Positions 43,854 to 56,950 are shown, counted from the first letter of the stretch. The stretch: DNA of 64,000 nucleotides from Bradyrhizobium sp. Y36 (GCF_002531575.1 NZ_NWTI01000004.1:350164-414163), one strand, 5' to 3'. Numbers and translations are program-made. Notes: a model not told the origin generated them from the sequence alone.

Positions 43854-44453
43854 TCACTGGGTCGAACGGCGCAGCTCCAGCGGAGCCTCGTTCTTGGCCG
43901 GCTCGGACCTGACTTCAGCCTTCACCGGCTCCAGCCGGCTGCTCTCGACACGCGGCGTCTCCACGCGCGCGGCGACTTCGGTGTTGGCCGGGCCGACCGA
44001 GCCGGTGTGCTCCGCCCTGTGCAGCGAGCGCGGCCGCGCGGCCGCACGCGCCATCAGCATCTGGTTGCCGCCCTGATGGTGGAAGTCGCAATAGGCGAAG
44101 CCCATGCCGGAAACCGAGCCGCGGAAGCTGCGATCGTCGGTCTTTTCCAGGTTGAAACAGGGCTCGAACGGAATGCCCTTGATCGAGGCGCAGACGTTCT
44201 GGCCGCGGATCTGGAGCGTATTGCCGGGGAGCCTGAGATGCTTGACCGGGCCTGCGCCCGAGAACTGCACCGCACCGGCGGCGCCGAGATCGTCGAGGAT
44301 GCGGCCTGCACCGCGGGTGCCGTCGAAACAGGTGAAGGCGAACACCTTGCCGGCGACGAAGCGACGCGCCTCGTCGGCATTCATGCTTCCGGCAATGGCC
44401 GGCGCAAACGTCGCCGCCGCCGTGACGGCCCCCAACACGATACGCGCAAGCAT
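43854..44453 (-). CDS. exported hypothetical protein with four cysteines
   Basis: 199 aa. Signal peptide residues 1-22 (FAPAIAG). The mature protein has about 105 residues of ordered sequence (VAGKVFAFTCFDGTRGAGRI, GNTLQIRGQNVCASIKGIPF) with Cys at 42, 88, 99 and 122 that may make two disulfides. After residue 135 it becomes low-complexity (RPRSLHRAEHTGSVG...EPAKNEAPLE). No domain recognised. Probably periplasmic. Confidence 0.75.
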   Translation of the reverse strand: MLARIVLGAVTAAATFAPAIAGSMNADEARRFVAGKVFAFTCFDGTRGAGRILDDLGAAGAVQFSGAGPVKHLRLPGNTLQIRGQNVCASIKGIPFEPCFNLEKTDDRSFRGSVSGMGFAYCDFHHQGGNQMLMARAAARPRSLHRAEHTGSVGPANTEVAARVETPRVESSRLEPVKAEVRSEPAKNEAPLELRRSTQ

Positions 44454-44565
44454 GCTCTACTCCGAACCAACCCCAGCGCGGGCGATGCCTTATCTCTTTA
44501 CCCGCTGCTTACCATACTAACCAAGGCAACATTGAAGCAGCTTGGTTGGTAAAGTCTGAACGCCG

Positions 44566-45552
44566 TTAGACAATTTTTACCACGATGCGGCCGCGGACCT
44601 CACCGGCCAGGATTTTCGCGCCCCATTGGGGCACCTCGCCCAACGAAATTTCATGAGTAATTTCAGATAGTTTAGCTCGATCGAGATCGGAGGCCAAACG
44701 CTGCCAGGCAGCCTTCCGCGGCTCAATCGGGCACATCACCGAATCGATGCCGAGAAGGCACACCCCGCGCAAAATGAAGGGGGCGACTGACGACGGCAGG
44801 TCCATGCCGGCCGCCAGGCCGCAGGCCGCGATCGCTCCGCCGTACTTCGTCATCGACAGCAGATTCGCCAGCGTGGTGGAGCCGACGCTGTCCACGCCGC
44901 CTGCCCAGCGCTCCTTGGCGAGCGGCTTGGCCGCCCCCGACAATTCGTTGCGGTCGATGACCTCAGCCGCGCCGATGTGCTTGAGATAGTCGGCCTCCGC
45001 GGCGCGGCCGGTCGAGGCGATGACGTGGTAGCCGAGCTTCGAGAGCACGGCGGTCGCGACCGAGCCGACGCCGCCGGCGGCGCCCGTCACCACCACGGGA
45101 CCGCTCTTCGGCGACAGGCCGTGCTTCTCCAGCGCCAGCACCGAAAGCATCGCGGTGAAGCCGGCGGTGCCGATCGCCATGGCATCGCGCGCCGACAGGC
45201 CTTGCGGCAGCGCGACCAGCCAGTCGCCCTTCACCCGCGCCTTTTCGGCATAGGCGCCGAGATGGGTCTCGCCCATGCCCCAGCCGGTGCAGACGACCTT
45301 GTCGCCGGCCTTCCACTGCGGATGCGAGGACGCCTCGACCGTGCCGGCGAAATCGATGCCCGCGATCATCGGGAAGCGGCGCACCACCGGCGCCTTGCCG
45401 GTGAGGGCAAGGCCGTCCTTGTAGTTCAGCGTCGACCATTCGACACGGACGGTAACGTCGCCATCCATCAGCTCGGCTTCATCGAACTGCGTCAGCGCGG
45501 CGGTGGTGCCCTTGTCCGCCTTGTCGATCCTGATCGCCTTGAATGTGGCCAC
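44566..45552 (-). CDS. AcuI-like NADPH:quinone/acrylyl-CoA reductase
   Basis: 328 aa, zinc-free medium-chain reductase of the YhdH/YhfP/AcuI group. Visible: [33 protein letters not shown], the nucleotide-binding [19 protein letters not shown] (about residues 155-173) and GGVDSVGS. AcuI reduces acryloyl-CoA to propionyl-CoA, preventing acrylate toxicity. No Zn-binding Cys cluster. The stop lies 113 bp from the exported protein start; 41 bp upstream is the stop of the MFS gene on the same strand. Confidence 0.9.
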   Translation of the reverse strand: MATFKAIRIDKADKGTTAALTQFDEAELMDGDVTVRVEWSTLNYKDGLALTGKAPVVRRFPMIAGIDFAGTVEASSHPQWKAGDKVVCTGWGMGETHLGAYAEKARVKGDWLVALPQGLSARDAMAIGTAGFTAMLSVLALEKHGLSPKSGPVVVTGAAGGVGSVATAVLSKLGYHVIASTGRAAEADYLKHIGAAEVIDRNELSGAAKPLAKERWAGGVDSVGSTTLANLLSMTKYGGAIAACGLAAGMDLPSSVAPFILRGVCLLGIDSVMCPIEPRKAAWQRLASDLDRAKLSEITHEISLGEVPQWGAKILAGEVRGRIVVKIV

Positions 45553-45593
45553 GACTGAACTCCCTGACTGGTTTGCCGGGGATGTTTAGCCGA

Positions 45594-46847
45594 TCAGGCC
45601 GGCTGCGCAACCGCTCGCTCGACGGGTTTCTCCACGATCGGAAGATTGATCAGCGCCGAGAGCACGCCGAACAGGATCGAGAGCCACCAGATCGGTGTGT
45701 AGGAACCGAATTTCTCGAACACGATGCCCCCGAGCCAGACACCGAGAAAGCCGCCGACCTGGTGGCTGACGAAGGCGAAGCCGTAGAGCGTCGCAAGCCA
45801 GCGCGTGCCGAACATCAGCGCCACCAGCGCCGAGGTCGGCGGCACCGTGGACAGCCAGGTCAGGCCGGAGACCGCGCCGAACGCGATCGCCGAGAACGGC
45901 GTGATCGGGAACGAGATGAAGGCGAGCGTCGCAAGCGCGCGCGTGAAGTAGATGGTCGAGAGGATGTAGCGCTTGGGCAAGCTGTTCTGGAGATAGCCGA
46001 CGCTGAGCGACCCGACGATGTTGAACAGGCCGATCGCCGCGATCACCCAGCCGCCGGTCTGCGCGGTGATGCCGCGATCGACCAGGAAAGCCGGCAGATG
46101 CACGGTGATGAATGCGAGCTGGAAGCCGCAGGTGAAGAACCCGAGCACCAGGAGCACATAGGAACGGTGGCCGAATGCTTCGGCAAGCGCCCTGGTGAAG
46201 GTCTGCTCGTCCGCCGGCGCTGCGTTTGCAGCATGCGCGACCGGCGGCGTCGAGAGCGCCAGCGACAGCGGGATGATCAGCAGCATCAGGAAGCCGAACA
46301 CGGAGAGCGCCTGCTGCCAGCCGAAATTGTCGATCAGCGCGACGCCGATCGGCGCGAACAGGAACTGACCGAACGAGCCCGCCGCGGTGCCGGCACCGAG
46401 CGCGAGGCCGCGCTTCTCCGCCGGCAGCAGCTTGGTGAACGCCGACAGCACCAGGTTGAAGGAGCAGCCGGCAAGGCCAAAGCCGACCATGACGCCCGCG
46501 CCGATGTCGAGCGACAGCGGCGTCGTGGCGTAGCGCATCAGCAGCAGGCCGCCGGCATAGAGCAGCGCGCCGACGCACATCACCCGAAACAGGCCGAAGC
46601 GATCGGCGACCGCGCCGGCGAATGGCTGGCCCAGGCCCCACAACAGATTCTGCACGGCAATGGCGAGACCGAACACGTCGCGGCCCCAGGAGAATTCGTG
46701 GCTCATCGGCTGCACGAAGAAGCCGAGCGCCGAACGCGGGCCGAAGCCGAGCATGCCGATGGCGCAGCCGCAGAGAATGATGACGGCCGGGGTGCGCCAG
46801 TTGGAGGAACGCGAGGCTGGAGCAAGTTCGCCCACTGATGTCGACAT
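45594..46847 (-). CDS. MFS transporter next to nadABC
   Basis: 417 aa from the ATG at 46847 (GAGGA 6 nt upstream); a longer frame reaching 47078 overlaps an operator-like dyad and is rejected. Twelve hydrophobic segments; the first loop after helix 2 is GAVADRFGLFR. Resembles OFA/monocarboxylate-type MFS carriers. It is divergent from nadA, sharing the 338-bp control region with the two NadQ-like sites, so it could be a NAD-precursor carrier; no direct sequence evidence for this. Confidence 0.88.
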   Translation of the reverse strand: MSTSVGELAPASRSSNWRTPAVIILCGCAIGMLGFGPRSALGFFVQPMSHEFSWGRDVFGLAIAVQNLLWGLGQPFAGAVADRFGLFRVMCVGALLYAGGLLLMRYATTPLSLDIGAGVMVGFGLAGCSFNLVLSAFTKLLPAEKRGLALGAGTAAGSFGQFLFAPIGVALIDNFGWQQALSVFGFLMLLIIPLSLALSTPPVAHAANAAPADEQTFTRALAEAFGHRSYVLLVLGFFTCGFQLAFITVHLPAFLVDRGITAQTGGWVIAAIGLFNIVGSLSVGYLQNSLPKRYILSTIYFTRALATLAFISFPITPFSAIAFGAVSGLTWLSTVPPTSALVALMFGTRWLATLYGFAFVSHQVGGFLGVWLGGIVFEKFGSYTPIWWLSILFGVLSALINLPIVEKPVERAVAQPA

Positions 46848-47071
46848 GGTGTTCCTCGTCTGTCGTTGGCGGATTCGGCAAGCGGCGGCCGCGACTGAGC
46901 CACTTAATGCACTTGCATGAAAATCCCAAGCCAAATGCGATTGCATTCCACGGGGAGCTGTCGCGGGAGCATTGCATTTCGGTGTGGCCTCGCGTGGCGC
47001 GCCAAGCGGAGTTGACGGAAATGTGTGCGATCGGATCTGGCGGTCCCCGGCCAAGCGTGTTACGTTTGATT

Positions 47072-47086
47072 TGCTCATATTGAGTA
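47072..47086. promoter_or_regulatory. NadQ-type dyad, distal copy
   Basis: TGCTCATATTGAGTA, one mismatch in the arms, 100 bp upstream of the nadA start. Same pattern as the copy centred 76 bp downstream, in a region that is otherwise GC-rich. Confidence 0.65.
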
Positions 47087-47147
47087 TATTAGGACATCGA
47101 CGACATCCGCACCGGCCATCTCGGCCGGATGATTCAGGCCCCTGATA

Positions 47148-47162
47148 TACTCAAATTGAGTA
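47148..47162. promoter_or_regulatory. NadQ-type dyad, proximal copy
   Basis: TACTCAAATTGAGTA, a near-perfect dyad (arms TACTCAA and TTGAGTA around one base), 23 bp before the nadA ATG and likely over the promoter or leader. It fits repression of nadABC by the NadQ-like protein encoded at 33606-34574. Confidence 0.75.
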
Positions 47163-47185
47163 CAACAGATGCAAGGGAGGCTTCA

Positions 47186-48292
47186 ATGCCGATCGCTGGA
47201 ATTTACGGCCCCGACGACTTTGCCAACCGGCCGCAGGGCCACGCCACCGCCTCCCCCCGAGCCGCACCGGCGCGCTCCGAGCCGGCGCTGCCGATGCCCT
47301 CGCTGGAGTGGACGCCGGAGGTCGAACAGGCCACCGCGCCGCTCTATGAGCGTGTGAAGCATGTGATCCCGTCGATCGAGTGGCCGCTGATGGCCCCGAC
47401 GATCCATGCGATCAACGAACTGAAGCGCGCGCGCGGCGCGGTGATCCTCGCGCACAACTATCAGGCGCCGGAGATCTTCCACTGCGTCGCCGATATCGGC
47501 GGCGATTCGCTTCAGCTCGCCGTCGAAGCCACCAAGGTGAAATCGGGCATCATCGTGCAATGCGGCGTGCACTTCATGGCCGAGACCTCGAAGCTGCTCA
47601 ATCCGGACAAGACGGTGCTGATCCCGGATTCGCGCGCCGGCTGTTCGCTCGCCGCCAGCATCACCGGCGCCGACGTCCGCCTGCTTCGCGAAAAATTCCC
47701 CGGCGTTCCGGTCGTCGCCTATGTCAACACCTCCGCGGAGGTGAAGGCCGAGGTCGACATCTGCTGCACCTCGTCGAACGCGGTGCAGGTGGTCGAGAGC
47801 CTGAATGCGCCCAGCGTGATCTTCCTGCCCGATCGCTATCTCGCCACTTACGTGGCCTCGAAGACCGACGTGAGGATCATCGCCTGGAAGGGCGCCTGCG
47901 AGGTGCACGAGCGCTTTACGGGCGCAGAGCTGCGCGCCTTTCGCGAGGCCGATCCGTCAGTGCAGATCATCGCGCATCCGGAATGCCCGCCGGACGTGCT
48001 GGCGGAAGCCGACTTCACCGGCTCGACCGCGCACATGATCAACTGGGTGCGCGCGAAGCGGCCGCGGCGGCTGGTGATGATCACGGAATGCTCGATGGCC
48101 GACAACGTCCGTGCCGAGCTGCCCGACGTCGAGATGCTCCGCCCCTGCAACATCTGCCCGCACATGAAGCGCATCACGCTCGCGAACATTCTGGAGAGCC
48201 TGCTTACGCTGCGCGAGGAGGTCACGATCGATCCCGCGCTCGCGGATCGCGCAAGGCGCTCGGTCGAGCGGATGATCAACCTGAAGAACTGA
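47186..48292 (+). CDS. nadA: quinolinate synthase
   Basis: 368 aa from the ATG at 47186, preceded by a strong AAGGGAGG. Condenses iminoaspartate and dihydroxyacetone phosphate to quinolinate with a [4Fe-4S] cluster. Visible are [45 protein letters not shown] and the C-terminal [12 protein letters not shown]; these supply the three Cys cluster ligands. The N-terminal 45 residues are Pro/Ala-rich and vary between species. First gene of nadABC, below two NadQ-like dyads. Confidence 0.97.
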   Translation: MPIAGIYGPDDFANRPQGHATASPRAAPARSEPALPMPSLEWTPEVEQATAPLYERVKHVIPSIEWPLMAPTIHAINELKRARGAVILAHNYQAPEIFHCVADIGGDSLQLAVEATKVKSGIIVQCGVHFMAETSKLLNPDKTVLIPDSRAGCSLAASITGADVRLLREKFPGVPVVAYVNTSAEVKAEVDICCTSSNAVQVVESLNAPSVIFLPDRYLATYVASKTDVRIIAWKGACEVHERFTGAELRAFREADPSVQIIAHPECPPDVLAEADFTGSTAHMINWVRAKRPRRLVMITECSMADNVRAELPDVEMLRPCNICPHMKRITLANILESLLTLREEVTIDPALADRARRSVERMINLKN

Positions 48293-48319
48293 TGGCAACC
48301 CGTAACAAAACACACCGCT

Positions 48320-48441
48320 GTCGTCCCTGCGAACGCAGGGACCCATAACCACAGGACGATGTGTGGCGAAGAGAGGCAACACGCAGCTTCGCAACACAAT
48401 TTCCGCCGCAGCGTATGGGTCCCTGCTTTCGCAGGGACGAC
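48320..48441. repeat. palindromic repeat, family E, inside the nadABC operon
   Basis: 122 bp. Arms GTCGTCCCTGCGAACGCAGG and CCTGCTTTCGCAGGGACGAC with ACCCATA/TATGGGT next to them: about 28 bp pairing with one mismatch. It fills most of the 171 bp between nadA and nadB. Confidence 0.9.
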
Positions 48442-48463
48442 GGCGGAGTGAATGGAGAAAGTC

Positions 48464-50062
48464 ATGACAAGCAACATCCACGACCTCACCCGCACCGACG
48501 ACGTCGTCATCGTCGGCGGCGGCCTTGCCGGATTGTTCTGTGCGCTGAAGCTGGCGCCGCGGCCGGTGACCTTGATCTCGGCCGCGCCGCTCGGACAGGG
48601 CGCCTCATCCGCCTGGGCACAAGGCGGCATCGCAGCGGCCGTGGCCGACGGCGACACGCCGGAGGCGCATGCCGCCGACACCATCGCCGTCGGCGGCGGC
48701 CTCGTCGACGAGGCGGTCGCACTTGGCATCGCGCGCGAAGCCGCGCCTCGCATTCACGATCTCCTGAGCCATGGCGTGCCGTTCGATCGCGATCTCGAAG
48801 GAAAGCTTGCCGTCGGGCGCGAAGCTGCACATTCGGCCCGGCGCATCGTGCATGTACGGGGCGACGGCGCGGGCGCTGCGATCATCGCGGCGCTGAGCGA
48901 GGCGGTACGCCGCACGCCGTCGATCCGCGTCATCGAAGGTCTCGTCGCCGAGGCGCTGTTGACCGGAGATGGCGTGGTCGCCGGGCTCCAGCTGCGTGAA
49001 GCCGGCAATCCCTCCGCACGCCCGATCCTGCTCGCCGCACGCGCGGTGGTGCTGGCCACCGGCGGCATCGGCCATCTCTATGCCGTCACGACCAATCCGG
49101 TCGAGGCCAGCGGATCGGGGCTTGCGATCGCGGCGCGCGCGGGTGCTGTGATCGCCGACCCCGAATTCGTCCAGTTCCATCCGACCGCCATCATGACCGG
49201 CGGCGATCCGGCACCGCTCGCGACCGAAGCGCTGCGCGGCGAAAGTGCGACACTGATCAACGGCAACGGCGAACGCTTCATGGCGGCGCGCCACCCGCTC
49301 GCCGAGCTTGCGCCGCGCGACATCGTGGCCCGTGGCGTGTTCGCCGAGATCGTGGCGGGACGCGGCGCCTTCCTCGACGCGCGCCAGGCGCTGGGCGCAC
49401 ACTTCGCCGACAAGTTTCCGACGGTGCATGCGAGCTGCATCGCTGCCGGCATCGATCCCGCGACGCAAGCCATCCCGATTGCGCCCGCCGCGCACTATCA
49501 TATGGGCGGCGTCGCGGTGGATTCGCGCGGCCGCGCCTCGATCGACGGGCTCTGGGCCGGCGGCGAGGTGTCATCGACCGGCGCGCATGGTGCCAACCGG
49601 CTCGCCTCGAATTCGCTGCTCGAAGCCGTGGTCTATGCCGCGCGCATCGCCGACGACATCGCCGGCCGTGCGCTCCCCGCGCCGGCCCGCCTTCGCGACG
49701 CACCGGTCGCTTCGCGCAGCGGCACGCCGGATGCTGCGGCTGTGAAGCGGCTGCGGGCAATGATGAGCGCGCATGTCGGCGTGGTCCGCGAAGGCGACGG
49801 TCTCAGTGAAGCCGTGCACCACTTCGCCGCACTCGAACGCGAGGCCACGAGCATCGCGCTCCGCAACATGGCGACGTCGGCCCTGCTCGTTGCCGCTTCG
49901 GCCTGGAGCCGGCGCGAAAGCCGCGGCGCGCATTTCCGCTCCGATCATCCGGCCGACATGCCCGCGCTGGCGCAGAGAACGATGACCACGCTCGCCGCAG
50001 CGCGCGAGATTGCGGAGAGCCTGGGCTCCCCGTCGCGCATGAAGCAACCCATGATCGCCTGA
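48464..50062 (+). CDS. nadB: L-aspartate oxidase
   Basis: 532 aa from the ATG at 48464 (GGAGAAAG upstream; another ATG lies at 48452). Flavoenzyme that oxidises L-aspartate to iminoaspartate. FAD motif [20 protein letters not shown] (about residues 13-32), [43 protein letters not shown] and [10 protein letters not shown] with [26 protein letters not shown] are classic. C-terminal helical domain present. Follows nadA after a palindromic repeat. Confidence 0.97.
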   Translation: MTSNIHDLTRTDDVVIVGGGLAGLFCALKLAPRPVTLISAAPLGQGASSAWAQGGIAAAVADGDTPEAHAADTIAVGGGLVDEAVALGIAREAAPRIHDLLSHGVPFDRDLEGKLAVGREAAHSARRIVHVRGDGAGAAIIAALSEAVRRTPSIRVIEGLVAEALLTGDGVVAGLQLREAGNPSARPILLAARAVVLATGGIGHLYAVTTNPVEASGSGLAIAARAGAVIADPEFVQFHPTAIMTGGDPAPLATEALRGESATLINGNGERFMAARHPLAELAPRDIVARGVFAEIVAGRGAFLDARQALGAHFADKFPTVHASCIAAGIDPATQAIPIAPAAHYHMGGVAVDSRGRASIDGLWAGGEVSSTGAHGANRLASNSLLEAVVYAARIADDIAGRALPAPARLRDAPVASRSGTPDAAAVKRLRAMMSAHVGVVREGDGLSEAVHHFAALEREATSIALRNMATSALLVAASAWSRRESRGAHFRSDHPADMPALAQRTMTTLAAAREIAESLGSPSRMKQPMIA

Positions 50063-50073
50063 TGGAGTTCCCC

Positions 50074-50952
50074 ATGATCAATCCGACCTCATTGCTCAAC
50101 CCCGACGCCTTCCTCTCGCCGCTCGCGATTGACGAGGCCGTGCAGCGCGCGCTCGACGAGGATCTCGGCCGCGCCGGCGACGTCACCTCGCTCGCGACGA
50201 TTCCCGAAGCAACCACGGCGCAGGCCGTCCTGGTCGCGCGCCAGTCCGGCGTGATCGCAGGCCTGCCGCTCGCGGTCGCGACGCTGCAAAGGCTCTCGGC
50301 CGACGTCGAGCTGCGCGCCCATGTCCGTGACGCCGCGCGCGTGGCTCGCGGGCAGCACGTGCTGACGATCTCGGGGCCGGCACGCGCGATTCTCACCGCC
50401 GAGCGAACCGCGCTGAATTTCGTCGGCCGCCTCTCGGGCGTCGCGACGCTCACGGCCGATTACGTCGCGCGAACCGACAGCACGAAGATGCGCATCTGCT
50501 GCACACGCAAGACCACGCCGGGGTTGCGCGCACTGGAGAAATACGCCGTGCGCTGCGGCGGCGGTTTCAACCACCGCTTCGGTCTCGACGATGCGATCCT
50601 GATCAAGGACAACCACATCGCGGTTGCCGGCGGCATCCGCCCGGTGCTGGAGCGCGCCCGCAGCCATGCCGGCCACCTCGTCAAGATCGAGATCGAGGTC
50701 GATACGCTGGTGCAGCTGCGCGAGGTGCTGGACACCGGCCTTGCCGACGCGGTGCTGCTCGACAACATGGACATTGCGACGCTGCGCGAGGCCGTGCGGA
50801 TCAACGAGGGCCGGCTCAAGCTGGAGGCATCAGGCGGTGTCACGCCGGACTCGATCGCCGCGATCGCGGCGACCGGAGTCGACTACGCGTCAGCGGGTGC
50901 ATTGACGCATTCGGCGCCGAATTTCGACTGTGCGCTGGATATCGCGATGTGA
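50074..50952 (+). CDS. nadC: nicotinate-nucleotide pyrophosphorylase (carboxylating)
   Basis: 292 aa. Makes nicotinate mononucleotide from quinolinate and PRPP. Start at 50074 is preferred because GGAG lies 6 nt upstream; the ATG at 50062 overlaps the nadB stop. Visible: [75 protein letters not shown] and the closing [12 protein letters not shown] with [10 protein letters not shown]. Last gene of nadABC. Confidence 0.97.
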   Translation: MINPTSLLNPDAFLSPLAIDEAVQRALDEDLGRAGDVTSLATIPEATTAQAVLVARQSGVIAGLPLAVATLQRLSADVELRAHVRDAARVARGQHVLTISGPARAILTAERTALNFVGRLSGVATLTADYVARTDSTKMRICCTRKTTPGLRALEKYAVRCGGGFNHRFGLDDAILIKDNHIAVAGGIRPVLERARSHAGHLVKIEIEVDTLVQLREVLDTGLADAVLLDNMDIATLREAVRINEGRLKLEASGGVTPDSIAAIAATGVDYASAGALTHSAPNFDCALDIAM

Positions 50953-50995
50953 GGACGTCTTCACCTCGCCCCGCTTGCGGAGCGAGGGAAGACAA

Positions 50996-52450
50996 CTACC
51001 TCCGCTCGCTCAGGCCCATCTCGGCGGAGCTCTTGGCTTCCTGCGCGAGTTCGGCCGACAGCGCGGCGGTCTGGGCGGGCGTGCCCCAGCTCGGCTCCTC
51101 GCTGCCGTCGCCCCAGGCGCGCGGGCGGTAGAAGGTGTGCACGCCGGTCTTGTACATCCTCTTCATCTCGGCGACCCAGGACGGGCGCACCCAATAGGCG
51201 TGGTAGTGCGTGGACTTGCCGACTTCCGGCAGCCAGATCTGGCCGTCGAGCATGGCCTTGGCGATCTTCTTGGCGCGCTCCCACATCTCGGGCTCGCGGA
51301 TCACGTCGGCATTGTTGTCGCAGGCGAAGGTGAACTGGCAGGCGAGATGGCGGTGCTTGTTCTGATAGACCGCCCCGCACACGGTGTCCGGGTATTTGCC
51401 GGAGAACACGCGGTTCATCACGACCTGCGCCACCGCGATCTGGCCGCGCACGGCCTCGCCGCGCGATTCGAAATAGACGGCTTCGGCAAGGCATTTCTCC
51501 GACTTCGCGCGCGACTTGTCGTCGAGCGCGAGCCGCTCCGCCGGTGACCTGGCGCGCTGGTTGTCGGCGTTGACCTCGCCCTTCGGCGCGACGCTCTCGC
51601 CGCTCTCGACGTCCCTGGCGATCTCCACCGTCGGCGGCGTCAGCGACGCCGTCACCTTCATATCGGGATCGGGCATCACGATCAGCGGCTCGGCGCCGGG
51701 CTGCCAGCTCTCGATGCTCTCGAGATTGCCGCCGAGCGAGGAGCTGCCGAAGAAGAGATTGGCGGTCTTGACGCTGAAGGGATCACGCACCGGCGTCGTC
51801 GGCGCCGTGGTCCGCTTGAGCGCCTCGAGCGGCTGCACCGCGAATGCGCGCGCAGCGTCGCTGGCGCGCGGGGTGTTGGTGTATTGCGGCAGCGGCGGCG
51901 CGCGGAGCGCTTCCTGCAGCTCGGGATCGAGCGCGGCCGCGGACTCCGGCGACATCGCCTGTGGCAACGCGGCCGTCTTGGCGCCGAACACGGAGCTGTT
52001 CGAGGTCGCGGGATCTTGCTGCGCCGGAGCTGCAGCGGGCGCGGTTGCTTCGGGAGCCTCAGTCGGCGTCACGGTTGCGAGGCGATCACCCTTCATGGAG
52101 CGATCGACCTTGGGAAAGTCTGAAGCCTGGTAGCGCGGCGCAGACTGCAGCGCCGGGTTGCGGCTGATCGCGCCGGTGACGTCGCGACCGTCGAGGCTCG
52201 CCAGGCGAACCATCGCGCTCTGCGGAACCGAGGTGCCGATGGGGCGGGAGAAACTGTAGGTGGCGAGCTGGATCGAGGACGCCGCCGAGAACACCTGCTT
52301 CTGCCAACGCTCGGCGACGCCGGGTTGGCGCGCCAGCAAGGAAGCAATGTCCTGATAGCCGGTCTCTCTCGGCATCAATGCGAAGATGCAGAGACCGATG
52401 CCGAAGGACGCGAACCGCGCGCCCTTCGGATGGTTACGCAACACTGACAT
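50996..52450 (-). CDS. cell wall hydrolase, SleB-like domain
   Basis: 484 aa from the ATG at 52450. N-terminal membrane anchor (about residues 12-28), long low-complexity region with Ala/Pro/Ser (30-330), then a C-terminal Hydrolase_2/SleB domain (KCLAEAVYFESRGEAVRGQIAVAQVVMNRV to FYRPRAW, about 345-455), whose catalytic Glu is in YFESRGE. Expected to cut peptidoglycan from the periplasmic face. Convergent with nadC. Confidence 0.9.
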   Translation of the reverse strand: MSVLRNHPKGARFASFGIGLCIFALMPRETGYQDIASLLARQPGVAERWQKQVFSAASSIQLATYSFSRPIGTSVPQSAMVRLASLDGRDVTGAISRNPALQSAPRYQASDFPKVDRSMKGDRLATVTPTEAPEATAPAAAPAQQDPATSNSSVFGAKTAALPQAMSPESAAALDPELQEALRAPPLPQYTNTPRASDAARAFAVQPLEALKRTTAPTTPVRDPFSVKTANLFFGSSSLGGNLESIESWQPGAEPLIVMPDPDMKVTASLTPPTVEIARDVESGESVAPKGEVNADNQRARSPAERLALDDKSRAKSEKCLAEAVYFESRGEAVRGQIAVAQVVMNRVFSGKYPDTVCGAVYQNKHRHLACQFTFACDNNADVIREPEMWERAKKIAKAMLDGQIWLPEVGKSTHYHAYWVRPSWVAEMKRMYKTGVHTFYRPRAWGDGSEEPSWGTPAQTAALSAELAQEAKSSAEMGLSERR

Positions 52451-52751
52451 CAACACGCTCACGCTACGCTTACGCCAGAAAAATCGAAACGCAGTACATC
52501 CGTGCAATTCGACCTTTCTCGTAAGTATCCAATTTAGGTTGCCGGGGCGTTAATCGGCGTTGCGCGCGCGGCACACTCAAGCGATTGCAGGTGTTTTCAC
52601 GGGGCGATTGCGTGCGTGGTGAACGCGGAGTGACGTGAAGCGGTAAACAACCGGTCAACGCGAATGGTGAAGGAACTCTTGCGCACACGTATCAATACGG
52701 GACGCGCGATGAGATCCCGGTGTTGCAAGAGGTACACCCACCATCACCGCT
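52451..52751. other. non-coding spacer without recognised feature
   Basis: 301 bp upstream of the cell-wall hydrolase gene. No gene, RNA or clear palindrome was recognised. It presumably holds that gene's promoter. Confidence 0.5.
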
Positions 52752-52853
52752 GTCATGCCCCGCGAAGGCGGGGCATCCAGTACGCCGCGGCATCTCGGTG
52801 CAACCACCGACGCTGGTGGAATACTGGATCGTCCGCCTTCGCCGACGATGACA
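52752..52853. repeat. palindromic intergenic repeat, family G
   Basis: Arms GTCATGCCCCGCGAAGGCGG and CCGCCTTCGCCGACGATGAC with inner ATCCAGTA/TACTGGAT. 102 bp. Complete relative of the partial copy at 29278-29362. Confidence 0.85.
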
Positions 52854-52885
52854 GCGCGGGTGTGGCGACACGCACGTCCCACAAA

Positions 52886-52976
52886 CTCGTCATTGCGAGC
52901 GCAGCGAAGCAACCCAGAGTGTTTCCGCGAAAGCAGTCTGGATTGCTTCGTCGCGAGGGCTCCTCGCAATGACGAG
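52886..52976. repeat. palindromic intergenic repeat, family H (CTCGTCATTGCGAG)
   Basis: Arms CTCGTCATTGCGAG and CTCGCAATGACGAG, inner GCGAAGCAA/TTGCTTCG-type pair. 91 bp. It lies 33 bp from the family G element. Confidence 0.87.
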
Positions 52977-53052
52977 GGAGAGAGCGTAGCCCAACAGAAA
53001 AGAGGCGGAGCATTGCCCCGCCTCTCTCATTCCGGAATTTTAGTTCGTAAGC

Positions 53053-55992
<2,940 letters not shown>

Positions 55993-56090
55993 AGCTTGCA
56001 CACAACCTGCGAGAGGAATGGGATTTCGCGGGCCTTACACCATTTTGAACGGGCCCGCGCAAGTCAGACAGTTCCGGAAAATGAACACCC

Positions 56091-56246
56091 CTAGAGGTGA
56101 AGCCATTTCAGGAGCCCGAGCCCGATCGCACCGTTCACAATAAGGAAGATCGCGACGATCAGGTTGAGGAGTCGCGGCATGATCAGGATGAGCACGCCCG
56201 CAATCAACGACAGGATCGGCGAAATGTGGGCGACGGTGATGTGCAT
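56091..56246 (-). CDS. DUF3096 small membrane protein
   Basis: 51 aa: starts MHITVAHISPILSLIAG and ends LLKWLHL. Two hydrophobic helices (about residues 9-25 and 28-46) joined at MPRLLN, the pattern of the DUF3096 family. Usual family length is about 45-55 aa. Too short to stand out by frame length alone, but the match is good. Function unknown. Confidence 0.82.
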   Translation of the reverse strand: MHITVAHISPILSLIAGVLILIMPRLLNLIVAIFLIVNGAIGLGLLKWLHL

Positions 56247-56475
56247 GAACTATCTTTCTGTGGAGGTGAGGCGAATCGCGGGCGGATCATAGCGGTCCCG
56301 GTTCCGCGAGTAGAGACGCGCAAGAGGCGATGCGAGTTCCGCCACCCACGAAAACTGCCTGAAATTGCCTCTGATGCGGCGGCCCTTTTCCCGGAACATT
56401 GCCAAGGGTGCATGCATTGGCCAACCGGTCGCGCCATTGACGCGTCCGAAAAAAATCACGTCGAAGGAGTTGTCC

Positions 56476-56829
56476 ATGCGGAACAGGATTCTCGCTCTTG
56501 CAACGATCGCGGCCGCGATCGGCTCGCCCCTTGCGGCGCAGGCGCAAAGCGGTGTCACCGTCGGACGCGCGCCTGCCGTCGTCGACAGCGCTCCGACCAT
56601 TGCCGTCGAACAGCGGCCGGCCTTCCGCGAATATGTCGTCGAACAACGTGTCCCGCCCTTCCGGATTCCGGATCGCGTGGTGGTCGGTTCTACGTTACCG
56701 GAGACCGGCATTACCTATTATGACGTGCCGCAGCGCTTCGGTGCCACCACCTATCGCTACACCGTCGTGAACGGCGAGACCGTTCTGGTCGAGCCGCGCT
56801 CGCGCCGCATCGTCGAGGTGCTGGACTGA
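56476..56829 (+). CDS. exported DUF1236-like protein
   Basis: 117 aa from the ATG at 56476 (AAGGAG 7 nt upstream). Signal peptide residues 1-23 (AAQA|QSG). Mature part has FREYVVEQRVPPFRIPDRVVVGSTLPETGITYYDVP and YRYTVVNGETVLVEPRSRRIVEVLD, features of DUF1236 proteins that are abundant in Bradyrhizobium. Probably periplasmic. Followed by a strong terminator. Confidence 0.88.
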   Translation: MRNRILALATIAAAIGSPLAAQAQSGVTVGRAPAVVDSAPTIAVEQRPAFREYVVEQRVPPFRIPDRVVVGSTLPETGITYYDVPQRFGATTYRYTVVNGETVLVEPRSRRIVEVLD

Positions 56830-56904
56830 GACCGACCAACTGACATCGACTAGATGTCCGGCGCGTCACTTCAGGCTGGCGCGAGCAGTATGATCGGACA
56901 TCAG

Positions 56905-56943
56905 GCCCCGCCCGGTCTTCCCCCCGCCGGGCGGGGCATTTTT
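56905..56943 (+). terminator. rho-independent terminator
   Basis: Perfect 11-bp stem GCCCCGCCCGG / CCGGGCGGGGC (56905-56915 with 56927-56937), 11-nt loop, followed by ATTTTTG. It is 76 bp after the DUF1236 stop. Confidence 0.88.
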
Positions 56944-56950
56944 GTGTTCT

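Noticed and set aside
46848..47078. N-terminal extension of the MFS gene to an ATG at 47078
   Set aside because: Has no ribosome-binding site, covers an operator-like dyad and gives a polar tail foreign to MFS; ATG at 46847 has GAGGA.
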